Positions 1 to 12,100 of a DNA stretch of 64,000 bases are shown here, piece by piece. Positions within the stretch are counted from its first letter, which is position 1; each line of letters begins with the position of its first letter. The position numbers and the translations under genes were made by a program. Below the pieces are notes generated by a model that saw only the letters and a program-made list of their open reading frames with translations, did not search any database and was not told the DNA's origin. The DNA is from Pachyseris speciosa (taxonomy: Eukaryota > Cnidaria > Anthozoa > Scleractinia > Pachyseridae): NCBI GenBank assembly GCA_016490735.1, contig JAEMWC010001228.1, positions 12,501 through 76,500 of the forward strand. The letters run 5' to 3'.

Positions 1-135
1 TTCCTGACTTTCATCACCATTTGCGACCATTTTCCTTTTTGACGATGAACCATTGCTATTTAACTCAGGTGCATATTTCAGTCCAATAACATGCGTCCAA
101 AGGCACAATTCAACTTTATGTTCATTCCAGTCTCC
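1..135 (-). CDS. HhH protein exon 6 (partial at window edge)
   Basis: Acceptor CCTAAG keeps phase 0 and gives [19 protein letters not shown], then a Ser/Lys-rich stretch open to position 1. The alternative AG nine bases upstream would need phase 1. Confidence 0.75.
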
Positions 136-3100
136 CTTAGGGTCTAGGAACAAAAAAGAAATTGAAAATTTAATCTTCCTTATTTGATTGTGCAAGAGAG
201 GAGAGAAGCTGCTTTTCTGCATAGTGATTTATCAATTCTCACTTGGCAGAGGATGACAAGGGGCCTTGTATTAATCCATCCATTTAACAGTGTGATGCAT
301 CAATGTACGTCAATGTTCGTGGCTTAAGAATGGAAAACAAAACAAAAAAAGTGCTGCATGTACACTAGAGTTCACAGACTATCCAAAACTCCTGATATTA
401 GCCTCACAAACCTTTCCCACCAATTCTTTCAGCACAACTGGATTCCCAGATTAGGCAAAGGTACAATGTAAATCTTACAGTCCTTACAAAAATGTAGTTT
501 ACTTCAGGTGTCCTATTTTATATTCTGAAAATGTTACCGATGTCTGACAAAAAGAGGAAGGGAAAGTGAAAGGGAAACCACAAACCCACTTTAAAGTTCC
601 AAAATCTTTTCAAGGAGCTCACCTCAAAGTAACTTAGCCATTTAACACACTCATTCCCTCTGTTCTTATCCTTTAGCTGTTCTTCAAAGGCCACCATTTT
701 TGCACCTTTTCAGCTAAAAATAATAAATTATTATCCGTTGCAAGAGCCAGATGCCAGGCTTGGACATGATCAATAAAGTAACCTTGGCATCTCAATAAGT
801 TTTTCCTTAACATTAAAGAAACTAAACTGTACTTCTCTTTTCTGGCGCTTACCTTTTTTGACTAAATTCTTTAGGCAACCTCTTATCTTCTCAAGATATT
901 GAAGATAGAATTTCAATGTGTAATCAATTTTTCCAAACCCTGGAATGGCTTGCATTGACTCATCTGCCATAAATGGTACGTTTGGACTACCAGCACATAA
1001 TATTGCTAGATGGAAAGAAAACAGAAATACACCTGTAAGATAAAAAAATCAGTGTAGGTACACTGTGGTACCTATAATTTGGGTCAATAGATTTTTATTT
1101 TATTTTTTTATTTGTGTTATTTATTTGCCATCTTCATAATATTTAGAAGTATTACACCTACGTTAGTGGCGAGGACACCTCAGGAAACCACAAGGCTTAT
1201 ACAAGAGGCCACCTTGAAGGACAGTTAGATTAAAGATAGTTAACGTGCATTTCCTGAGTACCAGTAAGGTCTCATATGGTTTAAACACCTGCAATACTCT
1301 AACGATATGGCTTACGGTATTCTGCAAAACAAAACAAAACAATTGGTAATTGACGAAACAAAAATAAAGCAAATACTGGCTTACAGATGACACGAGAAAT
1401 TTGCCCTCCCTTCGAATACTGTCCTCACTAGATGCCTTGTTTCGCAAACTACCAATAGCGGTCAATTGGTAATTGACAAAACAAGGTTTACAAACTAATT
1501 TTTTATAGGTGCTTTGCCTTCAAAAATTATCTAGTTTGATAAAGCAAATACTGGTTTACAGATGACAAGAGAAATTTGCCTTCTTTTCAAAACTTTAACT
1601 GTCCTTTCTAGACCCCTTGTTTCTCAAAATACCTACAGTACAGCTCGCAGATAAGCGAACCATAATATACGCAAAAAATGCGCATACACAGTGCACATAG
1701 ACGAGTCAAAAACTATTTATATACGTGTCTATCACATATGCAAAATGGCTCGTTAGTATGTATGAGCTTACTCGTTGTCTTCCTTTAGTTGAGTCATTGT
1801 TAATTTTGAATAGTCTAAATGGCAAGAGTTACAACAGTATACACCGAATATTCAAGTTAACGACAGCATTTTTGCTGTTTCACTCGTAGCGCCTTGTAGA
1901 ACATTTGTTCGTTGTGAATTCATGCTCGTCGGCGCATGCTAAATAAATAAATTCTATAAAATACAGTAATTACTCTTCAATAAACAGTGCATCATAAGAA
2001 CATTTCTAAAGAAAATTAAGCGTTTAAGACAGTACTCTGTTGCTTTAATCGTCTCTGTGTCTTGTTGCCACATTTTTGTTTGTTGTGACGGCACAATTCA
2101 CGCTCGGCGGCGCATGATGAAAAGAGAAAACACTTTATGAAAACTTTGCATTGAAAGAAACAACTCGTCAATAACTGGCGCATCATAAGCACTTTTCTAA
2201 CGAAATTCAGCATTTAAGACAGAGTATTTTGCCGTTTCAATCATCGTCTCTGTGCATCTTGTAGAACCAGAGATGTCACATTTTTGTTTGTGACGGCACA
2301 ATTATTCACGCTCGCCGATGCGCGATGAAGAGAGAAACACTTTAGAAACTTTGCTTTAAAAGGAACAATTCATCAATAAACGACGCGTCACAAGCACATC
2401 GCTCACGAAATTCAGCATTTAAGACAGAGTACTTTGGCATTTTAATTGTCTCTGTGTGTCTTGTAGAACCAGAGATGTCACATTTTTGTTTGTTGTGACA
2501 GCACAACTATTCCCGCTCGCCGGTGCATGATGAAAAGAGAAACACTTTAGAAACTTTGCTTTCAAAGGAACAACTCGTCAATAAACGGCGGGTCACAACC
2601 ACTTCGATAACAAAATTCAGTGTTTAAGACAGAGTATTTTGCTGTTTCAATTGTCTCTGCAACTTGTAGAACCAGAGATATCAAAACTGTGTTTGTTGTG
2701 ACGGCATAATTATTCACGCTCGCCAGCGCGCGATGGAAACACTAATTAGAAACTTTGCTTTCGAAGAAGAAACAACTCGTCAATAAACAGCATGTCACAA
2801 GCACTTCGATAACCGGTCAGTGTAAAACGCAGAGTGCAGACTGCAGACTGCAGACCGGGGGTAAAATGCAGACTGAGGGTGAAATGCAGACTGCAGACTG
2901 CAGACCAGGGGTAAAATGCAGACTGAGGGTAAAATAAAATGTAAATAAAAAACACGAGGATCGAATCTGGATCAAATGAAGACTTCAATGTGTTCGTACG
3001 TACCTGTAATTTTTTTCCAAAATCCCGAAAACTCAAACTAAATGGCGTTTCCTAGCCTTAGTCAAACATTGTTATCAACCTCGAGTTCTTGAACTCCCCA

Positions 3101-6100
3101 TTTTGTTGAACCAAGCTAATTTGCAAGGGCCCAAACTAATCATAATTCTATGCATCTCACCATTTTTTTCTTTGTTTACGTGTCGGCCATTTTGAATTTT
3201 GTTTACGCGATCAGGTCTGGGACCGACCAACTCTCTATCCTGTTTTCATCAACAAAAAAGTCTTAATTAATGTTCAAACCACCGCGTGTCTTAGTTGCTT
3301 CAAATGGACTTGGAATTGTTCGGAACACAAGGCAAGCACAACACGAGAGCACAACAACCGTAAGTACTAAAACAAGGAATGACCTGAAACCACCTGAAAC
3401 CACCTGAAACCACCTACAACCACCTACAACCACTTGAAACCACCTACAACCACCTGAAACCACCTTCAGAAATCGAGAAAAATCCATTCAGAATACTGTT
3501 TTTATCATTTTAAGGCATTTCCGTGATCGATTTCAATGTAAATGCACACCGGAAATGATGGGTGTTGTGTCAGCAATCAGCAAGCAATCATTCAGCGCTT
3601 ATGCAATTTCACTGATGAAGTGATTCATGCTTGTTACGTACTTGAAAACGGCGCCGCTAATCACAGCGCTTTGGTTTTGACACACAGCGCTTTGGTTTTG
3701 AGTTTTGACACAAAATACTTTTACAGGGAACGAAAATCTAACGTGTCTTCCGAGCTAAATATTGGCTCAATTTTAGCAAAATCTTAAATGAGAGTACACG
3801 TATTCAGATCGTCTTCTAGCTCATGAAAACATCACTTTAAACATACTTCAGACACCATAAGGTACTTAAAAATGCCTTTCTACAGCTTTTGGTTGATTTG
3901 GCTCGTTGGGTGCATAACAGAGGTTGCTCTTTCCTGCTAACAGAGGCCTCTTTTCCTTGTATTCAGCGTGCGGGAGAAACGCACGCTGAATACAAGTAAA
4001 AGAGGCCTCTGCTAGCAGGGAAAGGTTTCTCAGAATACAAGAAAAAAAGGAGGACACCATTTTATCGCATCCACTAGGACTACCTTAAAACAGGTTCGAC
4101 TGTATATGAAACATCTTACCTTCAGGGTCATCTTGAAATGAAGCCATGACTGATCGAGGAAAGAGTGATGCCAGATGTGACCTCGAGCTCTACGCTTGGC
4201 CTTTAGGACAGTAAAATGTAATATGATATCCCAATCCCTATATTTCTCGAGAATGGGTCACTGTTGATAGGCATCCACGACACAACACACCTCATTTGTT
4301 GGTGTGCATTTACATTGAAAGATATTATATATATTTATATTTATATTTATTATTTCCAGGTAAAACCGTGAGGTCTGGAAATCATTTTATTGTAATTTTT
4401 ACGTTATTTCTTATACTGTAAATCTCTGTCAAAGATGGATCATTAAAGTTATTATTATAAATCGATCACGGAAATGCCTTAAAATGCGAAAAACAGTATT
4501 CTGAATGGAATTGTTTTTAGATTTTTTCTACATTTCTGAAGGTGGTTTCAGGTGGTTTCAGGTGGTTTCAAGTGGTTGTAGGTGGTTGTAGGTGGTTGTA
4601 GGTGGTTTCAGGTGGTTTCAGGTCATTCCTTGTTTTAGTACTTACGGCACAACAACAGGGCAAGCTAAACTTGTAGGTATCGAGCCTAGTTTGTGTGAGA
4701 CATTCAATCTTTGTACTCGACTTTAATATATCAAGAGGTTTGTGAGGTATTTGCTGAAAGGTGACAGTCGGCTATCCAAACACGAGAAATTATAACTTAC
4801 AACATTTCGGCGTTCTCAAATAATCATTAGTATGACCATTTTGTTAGAAGAGTCAGATGCCAAAACTTGATGTGTACAAAATTCAACTTCATTTAATCAA
4901 TCAAAACATCAGTAAATGTAAACCATTCTAAAGCAATGACTCGTGTTTTATTATTAATATATTATTTTACCCTCAGTCTGCATTTTACCCCTGGTCTGCA
5001 GTGACATCTCTGGTTCTACAAGGTGCACATAGTCGATTGAAACAGCAAAATACTCTGTCTTAAACGCTGAATTTCGTTATCGAAGTGCTTGTGACATGCC
5101 GTTTACTGATGAGTTGTTTCTTCGAAAGAAAAGTTTCTAATTAGTGTTTCCATTGCATGCTGGTAAGCGTGAATAATTGTGCTGTCACAACAAAATTTTT
5201 ATATCGCTAGTTCTACAAGTTGCACGGAGACGATTGAAACAGAAAAATACTCTGTCTTAAATGCTGAATTTCGTTATCGAAGCGGTCAGTGTAAAACGCA
5301 GACTGCAGACTGCAGACCAGGGGTAAAATGCAGTCACTGCAGACTGCAGCAGATAAAATATTAATAATAAAACACGAGTCATTGCTTTAGAATGGTTTAC
5401 ATCTACTGATGTTTTGATTGATTAAATGAAGTTGAATTTTGTACACGTCGAGTTTTGGCATCTGACTCTTCTAACAAAATGGTCATACTAATGATTATTT
5501 GAGAAGGCATCTAGTGACAACAGTGTTTGAAGGAAGGGCAAATTAATTTTTTCATGTAATCTGTAAGCCAGTATTTCTTTATTTTTGTTTTGTCCACTAC
5601 GAATTTTTCGTTTCGTTTCATTTTGCAGAATACCGTAAGCCTAAGGATATTAATAAGACACACATCCTTTTCATGATCTTTGAGCTCATTTTTAATATCT
5701 GAAGTCTAATAAGGCTTTTAAAAATTTCAGTACTTTCCCAATGCTATGAGATGCACAAGTAGTTTGCTTACGATATGCCATCACAAGGAACATTTGCTCA
5801 ATGGCTAAGACAACAGAAAAAGTGAAGCAAAAAAGAAAACCACAATAGCAACAGGACCAAGCATGAAAAACTCTTATCCCATATTACTGTGTGCATGGCT
5901 GACGTCACATTTGACAGAGCTCACTCTAAATGGAAAGAAAATATCTGCATTCAATTCTACACTGCAGTAAATGCCATTTGCTGCTGGAAAACATGATTGT
6001 CCCAAAATTGTCCAGGTCAATGGTAAAGTTGTGAATACTCTACCTGAAGCTGTTGCTGGACCCACTGCTTTAAGTTTTGTCAATTCATTGACTGCAGACT

Positions 6101-9100
6101 TTACATCGGGTAAACACTTGAAGGCTTTGCCTGTCACCTCCTTTACAGTTTCACTAGTATTTGTATGTACAAGCTGAGTAAGGCGAGGTCTGAACTTGCC
6201 ACGCTATAAAAGAGCATGAATAAAAGTTCAAATTGTAAATATTCATCATGTACCAAATGCAAGTCAAATGTCCACAGCTCCAAGGACCATCCCAATATTC
6301 CAATGTTTCAAGCACCATCCCAATGTTTGAAAGCCGATTCATGCTAACCTAGGATAAGGAGTTCTGTGCTGATAGGAGGTACCAATAGTGAGGTACCATA
6401 GCTTTTTATTAATTCTCTCTTTCTGGTGAACTGAACACAAATGTTGGTCAGTACGGGCTTAAGAAAAAATCTTGTCTGGCCATCCATACAGTGTACAGGT
6501 AAAGTTTGAGCAAGTGCAAGGAACTACACTACTCATGTTCATCAGAATCAAAAGTGTTGTGCACTGACAGTAGATGGTATGAAGTCTCCAGTCATACTGA
6601 CCAAATTGATCATGAAAGCTGCAACTACCTGCATCTTACAAAGGACATATTGACAACATCAATAGCAGACAAACAATAGACAAAGCAACTAACTTTCAAT
6701 AACTCAAATACAACTATTATAAATAACATTTGACCCATTGTTTATAAAGCATTCTTTGTATTCTTCTTCTACATATTACAAATGTGCAGTGAGTGCATGA
6801 GTAAGGTTTTGCCTCCATTTTTCATTTTGAGTCACATTGTGTAATGCAAATTTATGCTTGCATCTAGTACATGCAAATTTATGTGCATGAGTATAGGCTA
6901 CTTGAAACCTCTTGTTTTTGAACTTGTATTTGGACTTGTATTTGTTATAATTTGTGCTAAATTTTACTTTTTTCTTTTTGTAACATGTTAAAGTAATAAT
7001 AATAAGAAGAATATTGTAATTGATGGGTATTCTGAAAAAGGGCATATATCATTTTTTTGCCTTAAAATCCAAAATATCTCTAAACTCACCCTACTTTGGC
7101 ATATACATGTAGACTAGAAATGGTGTCAGAAAAGAAGTTCTGCATTTATTTTGCAGTTACAAAGCTAGGATCCGAAGGATAAGCTTGTGACGTTTGCCCA
7201 AAACTCAAGAAACAGAAACAAAAGGATCTGGTGCATAGTTGATTTCTTTTGTTTTGAGTTGGTTCAGTTTTAGGCAAAAGTCATATGCTAATTTGCTGCG
7301 TCCAGGCCTTTTTAAAAATCACAAAATAAGACTAGAACTTCATTTCTGACACCATAACCAGTCTGTATGCCAAAGTTGAGTGAATTTAGAGAGATTTGGA
7401 TTTTAGGGCAAAAATGCGATATATATATGCCACTGTTGCTGTAGTATTGATGATGTAATCATGTGAGATCGAGTGGAATTATGGGACATTAAAGTGAGCA
7501 CATGGCATGTGTTACACTGGCAAGTTAAATCTGTGCGTGTTTTGGTTTAATCCGAATGTTTCACGTATTGTGAAACACTACAATTGGCGACGAGGACTAA
7601 ATAGTGTGAAGACGTGCCTGTTGGAAGAAAAGTTATGGCGACAAATGAAGAACCTCGTGGATTACAAGCATTTGATTGTCGAGGAGATAGCACGTGTGGG
7701 GCAAAGATGGCGGCGATGGCGAAAGGCGTTCGAATTTTATGTCGATGGCCGTGGGATCACATCAGCTGCTCGAAGGAAGGCCTTACTTTTACATTGTGCA
7801 GGAATGGAGGTTCAAGATATATTTGAAACACTAACAGATCCAGGTACACCTGCAGGACAGCAAGACGATGTTTACAAAAGCTGCATTTCGAACACTCGAT
7901 GCTTATTTCACACCGCAAGTAAATGTACCATACGAAAGGCACATCTTTCGTCAAATGAAGCAAGAAGAGCATGAAACAGTAATTGATCAATTTGTAGTAC
8001 GGCTCAGTACTCAAGCTGCGAATTGTGATTTTGGTGCTACAAAGAATGAACAAATACGTGATCAAATTATCGATAAATGCAAGTCTACGGAGCTTCGGCG
8101 AAAACTTCTGGAAAAGGGACAAGAACTAACATTGACACAGACGCAGAAAATCGCTCGATCATTGGAGTTGTCGCAGACACAAGCTAAGAAGATAGAAGGT
8201 GCGTCGGGAGCGAGTGTTAATGCAATTAAATAAGACAGAAAATTCAAAGGATCAGAGAAGAGGTATCAGAACAACAGTCTGCAATGTTATCGATGTGGAC
8301 AAAGCTGGCATTTTGCACGTGATAGGCATTGTCCAGCAAGATCTAAAACCTGTACAAAGTGTCACATGGCTGGACATTTTGCCTCAGTTTGCAAAACGAA
8401 GAATAAACAAGAGCAGAAGAAGAAGGACATTGGAAAACAGAGTGGACGGAGAAAAGTTAACTGTGTGGAAGAAGATGAAGCTGATGAATATGCTTTCACT
8501 GTGGGATTCGGTAAGTCATGTGAAACAAGTAGCTTAGAGACGGTTGATATGCAAGTTGGAGGTGTTACTCTCAGTGGAGTTCTGATTGACTCAGGATCAT
8601 CTTGTAATATTATTGATCAGAAGACCTGGGAGAAATTGAAGCAAAATAGAATCAAGTGCAAATCAGAGAGAACCAATCAGAAATTGTATCCTTATGGAAC
8701 CTCAGAACTACTGAACACTTTGGGAAAATTTGAGGCCCCCGTAAACGTAGCTGGCAAAGAAGTTACTGCTGCATTTATTGTCATTTCCAATGATGGCAGA
8801 CCAATAATGGGCAGAAAGACAGCCATAGAGTTAGATGTGCTTAGACTGGGACCACAAGTTAATACTGTGCTTACACCAGAAATTGATGATAAATACAAAG
8901 CATGTTTTGAAGGAGTAGGCAAGTTAACTGATTATCAAGTTAAAATTCATGTGAACAAAGAAGTCAACCCTGTTGCTCAGCATCCTAGACGAGTGCCATT
9001 TAGTCTGAGAGAGAAAGTGGAAAGAAAGCTGCATGAGTTAGAGCAGACGGATATCATTGAGAAGGTACAGGGACCAACACCGTGGGTCAGCCCGATAGTT

Positions 9101-12100
9101 GTAGTTCCTAAACCGTCAGGGGAGATTAGATTATGTATCAACATGCGCAGGGCAAATGAAGCCATTGTGAGGGAAAGACATCCAATTCCCACCGTTGATG
9201 AGGTCCTCCAGGACATGACCCAAAGCAGTGTGTTTACCAAGTTAGATCTCAAATGGGGTTATCATCAACTAGAGCTCAGTGAAGAATCACGCGACATCAC
9301 AACATTTATGACACATGCTGGTCTTTATCGGTATAAAAGGTTGATGTTTGGCATAACATCCGCCCCTGAAATCTATCAGCATGCCATTCAACAAGCTCTA
9401 CATGGATGCGAAGGAGTGCGCAACATATCTGACGACGTCATCCTCCATGCTAGAGATGACCAAGAACACGATGAAAGGCTGGAGAAGTTATTGGAACGAT
9501 TGCAACAGAGGGGTTTGACCTTGAACCCAGAGAAGTGTAAGTTCAGGATGGCCCAGTTAGAGTTCATGGGATACCTATTGTCTACACGTGGTATTGGACC
9601 AACAGAATCCAAAGTTGAAGCTGTAGTCAATGCCAAAGAGCCTGAGTCTGTAGCAGAAGTGAGAAGCTTCCTAGGACTTGTGAATTTCAGTGCGAAATTC
9701 ATTCCGAACCTAGCCACAGTTGCTGAACCACTTCGACAGCTGACACGAAAAGGCGTGATGTTCAAATGGGGTGAAGAGCAGCAAGAAGCGTTCCAGGCTC
9801 TGAAAGAATCTTTAGCAAGTGCTGAAACACTAGCCTACTATGACAAGGATGCCAAAACAAAGGTTATTGCTGATGCAAGTCCAGTTGGACTTGGTGCAGT
9901 TCTTGTCCAGCAACAAGATGGAAATTGGAGACCAGTCTACTACGCAAGCCGAAGTTTAACAGCAGTTGAAAGAAAATATTCTCAAACAGAAAGAGAAGCT
10001 TTGGCTCTAGTCTGGGCTTGTGAAAGGTTTCATGTTTATCTGTATGGAAAACATTTTGAATTAGAAACTGATCACAAACCACTTGAAGTGATCTATTCAA
10101 GTAAATCTCACCCATCTGCAAGAATTGAACGTTGGGTCTTACGACTTCAACCATACGAGTTCACAGTGAAGTATTGCCCCGGACCACAGAACATAGCTGA
10201 TGCTTTGTCTCGTCTAACCCAAGAAGTCTCCAATGAAGACAAGAATGTGGCAGAAGAATATATTTGATATGTTGCGGAGAATGCAGCTCCCAAAGCCATA
10301 CCTATCCAAGAAATTGAACAAGCATCTGCCGAAGATGATGAAATTATGGTGTTAAGAAAGTGTGTGCTGACCAGTGATTGGACTGTTGGCGAACCAGCCT
10401 ACAAAGCTGTGAGACACGAATCAACTGTGCTGGGAAAGTTGGTGCTAAGAGGGACGAGATCAGTCATGCCACAGAAACTTCGCAAACAAGTGCTAGAACG
10501 TGCACATGAAGGCCACCAGGGCATTGTTAAGACCAAGCGCAGACTCCGCACAAAGGTGTGGTGGCCGGGCATAGACCGCGAAGCAGAGCAGAGGTGTAGA
10601 ACATGTCATGGTTGCCAGCTTGTTGGTAAGCCGTTGCCCCCGGAACCAATGAAGAGAACTGAACTGCCGACACAGCCATGGCAAGACCTTGCAGCAGACC
10701 TGTTAGGACCCCTTCCGACAGGAGAATATTTGCTGGTAGTTGTTGATTACTTTAGCTGATTCTTTGAAGTAGCCATAACCAAATCAGTAACTTCAGGCAA
10801 ACTGATCAAGTGTCTAGAAGAAATCTTTGCTACTCATGGACTACGGCTGTCAATAAAAACTGACAATGGACCGAAGAATTGTGTCCGAAGAATTTGAAGC
10901 TTACCTCAACGACAACAACATTGAACACAGGGTGTCAACTCCTTTATGGCCGCAAGCCAATGGGGAGATCGAGAGACAGAATTGAAGTCTACTGAAAGCT
11001 ATGCGGATTGCACACAGTGAAGGGCGTGACTGGCGAAAAGAAATGCAGAAATTCTTACTCGCTTACAGAAGCACTCCACACACGACTACTGGAGTAAGCC
11101 CAGCAAAACTGTTATTTGGAAGAGAGATTCGTTCAAAGCTACCTGGTGTGGAAGAATTGCGTTCTGCTAGTAATGACAGTGAAGTTCTGGACAGGGATCG
11201 CGAAAGAAAGCAAAAGGGCAAAGACTATGCTGACAATTTGAGAGGTGTTTGTGAGTCTGATCTGAAGGAAGGAGACAAAGTGCTTCTACAGAAACCCAAA
11301 GTTGATAAGCTGTCCCCATCATTTGAAACAACACTGTATGAGGTGGTCAACAAGCAAGGAAGTCATGTTGAAATTAAGCCTCCTGCTGGTGTTCGCTACA
11401 AGAGAAATATTACTCACCTACAAAAGTACATGGAAGACAAATCACTGGAACCAGCAGACAGTGATTCACAAGAGACATTACCACACGATCGGAAACCAAG
11501 TGTGGAAAAGGAACAGAACGTTCCCACTCAGCATTATTTGTTGAGACCCAAGCGCAATCGTCTACCAGAGAGGTTCAAGGATTATGAACTTGGTTAAGAA
11601 TAACTTGCGTTTGAGATGCACATTTCATGACTGAGTCATATTTCACATTTATAGTCGTTGTGTTTGTTCTGATTTAAGGTTTGGACATTGGAACACTTTT
11701 CTTTGATTTAGTAACCATTTGGAAAAAGCTCAAGTATTTGTTGCTGTTATTTTGCATAAGTTGGACAGTGGACATTTTATTCCAAACAATGGAGAGATTG
11801 TAGTATTGATGATGTAATCATGTGAGATCGAGTGGAATTATCGGACATTAAAGTGAGCACATGGCGTGTGTTACACTGGCAAGTTAAATCTGTGCGTGTT
11901 TTGGTTTAATCCGAATGTTTCACGTATTGTGAAACACTACAGTTGCGAAACACCCTTCAATAATTATTGAAGTAGTTTTTCTTTTATTGGCGCAAAGATA
12001 TGGAACACATCCCATATCATATCAGAACTGCTCCCACTCTCTCTGCTTTAAAAAAACAAATAAATAGCCTCACTGTCATTTAAAGTGCCTATGAAATGAA

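Larger units (their letters stand above)
1309..5641. repeat. 4.3-kb foldback (inverted-repeat) element
   Basis: The outer ends are inverted copies: GCTTACGGTATTCTGCAAAA begins at 1310 and its reverse complement ends at 5640. Inside, further pairs match in inverted order: the roughly 200-bp repeats (1990-2815 against 5010-5290), the GGTGGTTTCA arrays with flanks (3362-3549 against 4285-4648), and arms 4813-5005 against 5320-5512. No transposase frame was seen. It lies in HhH intron 3. Probably several nested non-autonomous elements. Confidence 0.7.
7440..11941 (+). mobile_element. Ty3/gypsy LTR retrotransposon, Mag-like, full length but disabled
   Basis: 4502 bp with 143-bp LTRs beginning TGTAGT and ending ACTACA, flanked by a perfect 5-bp target duplication GTTGC (7435-7439 and 11942-11946). 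The LTRs differ at two positions. A primer-binding site follows the left LTR and a short purine tract precedes the right one. Domain order is gag, CCHC knuckles, protease, RT, RNase H, integrase, which is the Ty3/gypsy order. There is no chromodomain or envelope-like frame. It lies in antisense within HhH intron 2. The coding region carries four premature stops and at least three frameshifts, so this copy is not autonomous. Confidence 0.96.

Noticed and set aside
1163..1465. 100-codon minus-strand frame in HhH intron 3
   Set aside because: Overlaps the foldback arm, no splice fit with the HhH exons and no family resemblance.
3263..3487. Frame rich in GGCRWFQVV repeats
   Set aside because: Translation of the 10-bp minisatellite, not a gene.
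8692..10154. Minus-strand open frames of 76-125 codons over the gypsy pol gene
   Set aside because: They are antisense shadows of the RT/RNase H coding sequence; no family resemblance.
10265..10267. In-frame TGA codons as selenocysteine or programmed readthrough
   Set aside because: They fall at positions where Arg is usual, accompany frameshifts, and no recoding signal is visible; mutation is simpler.
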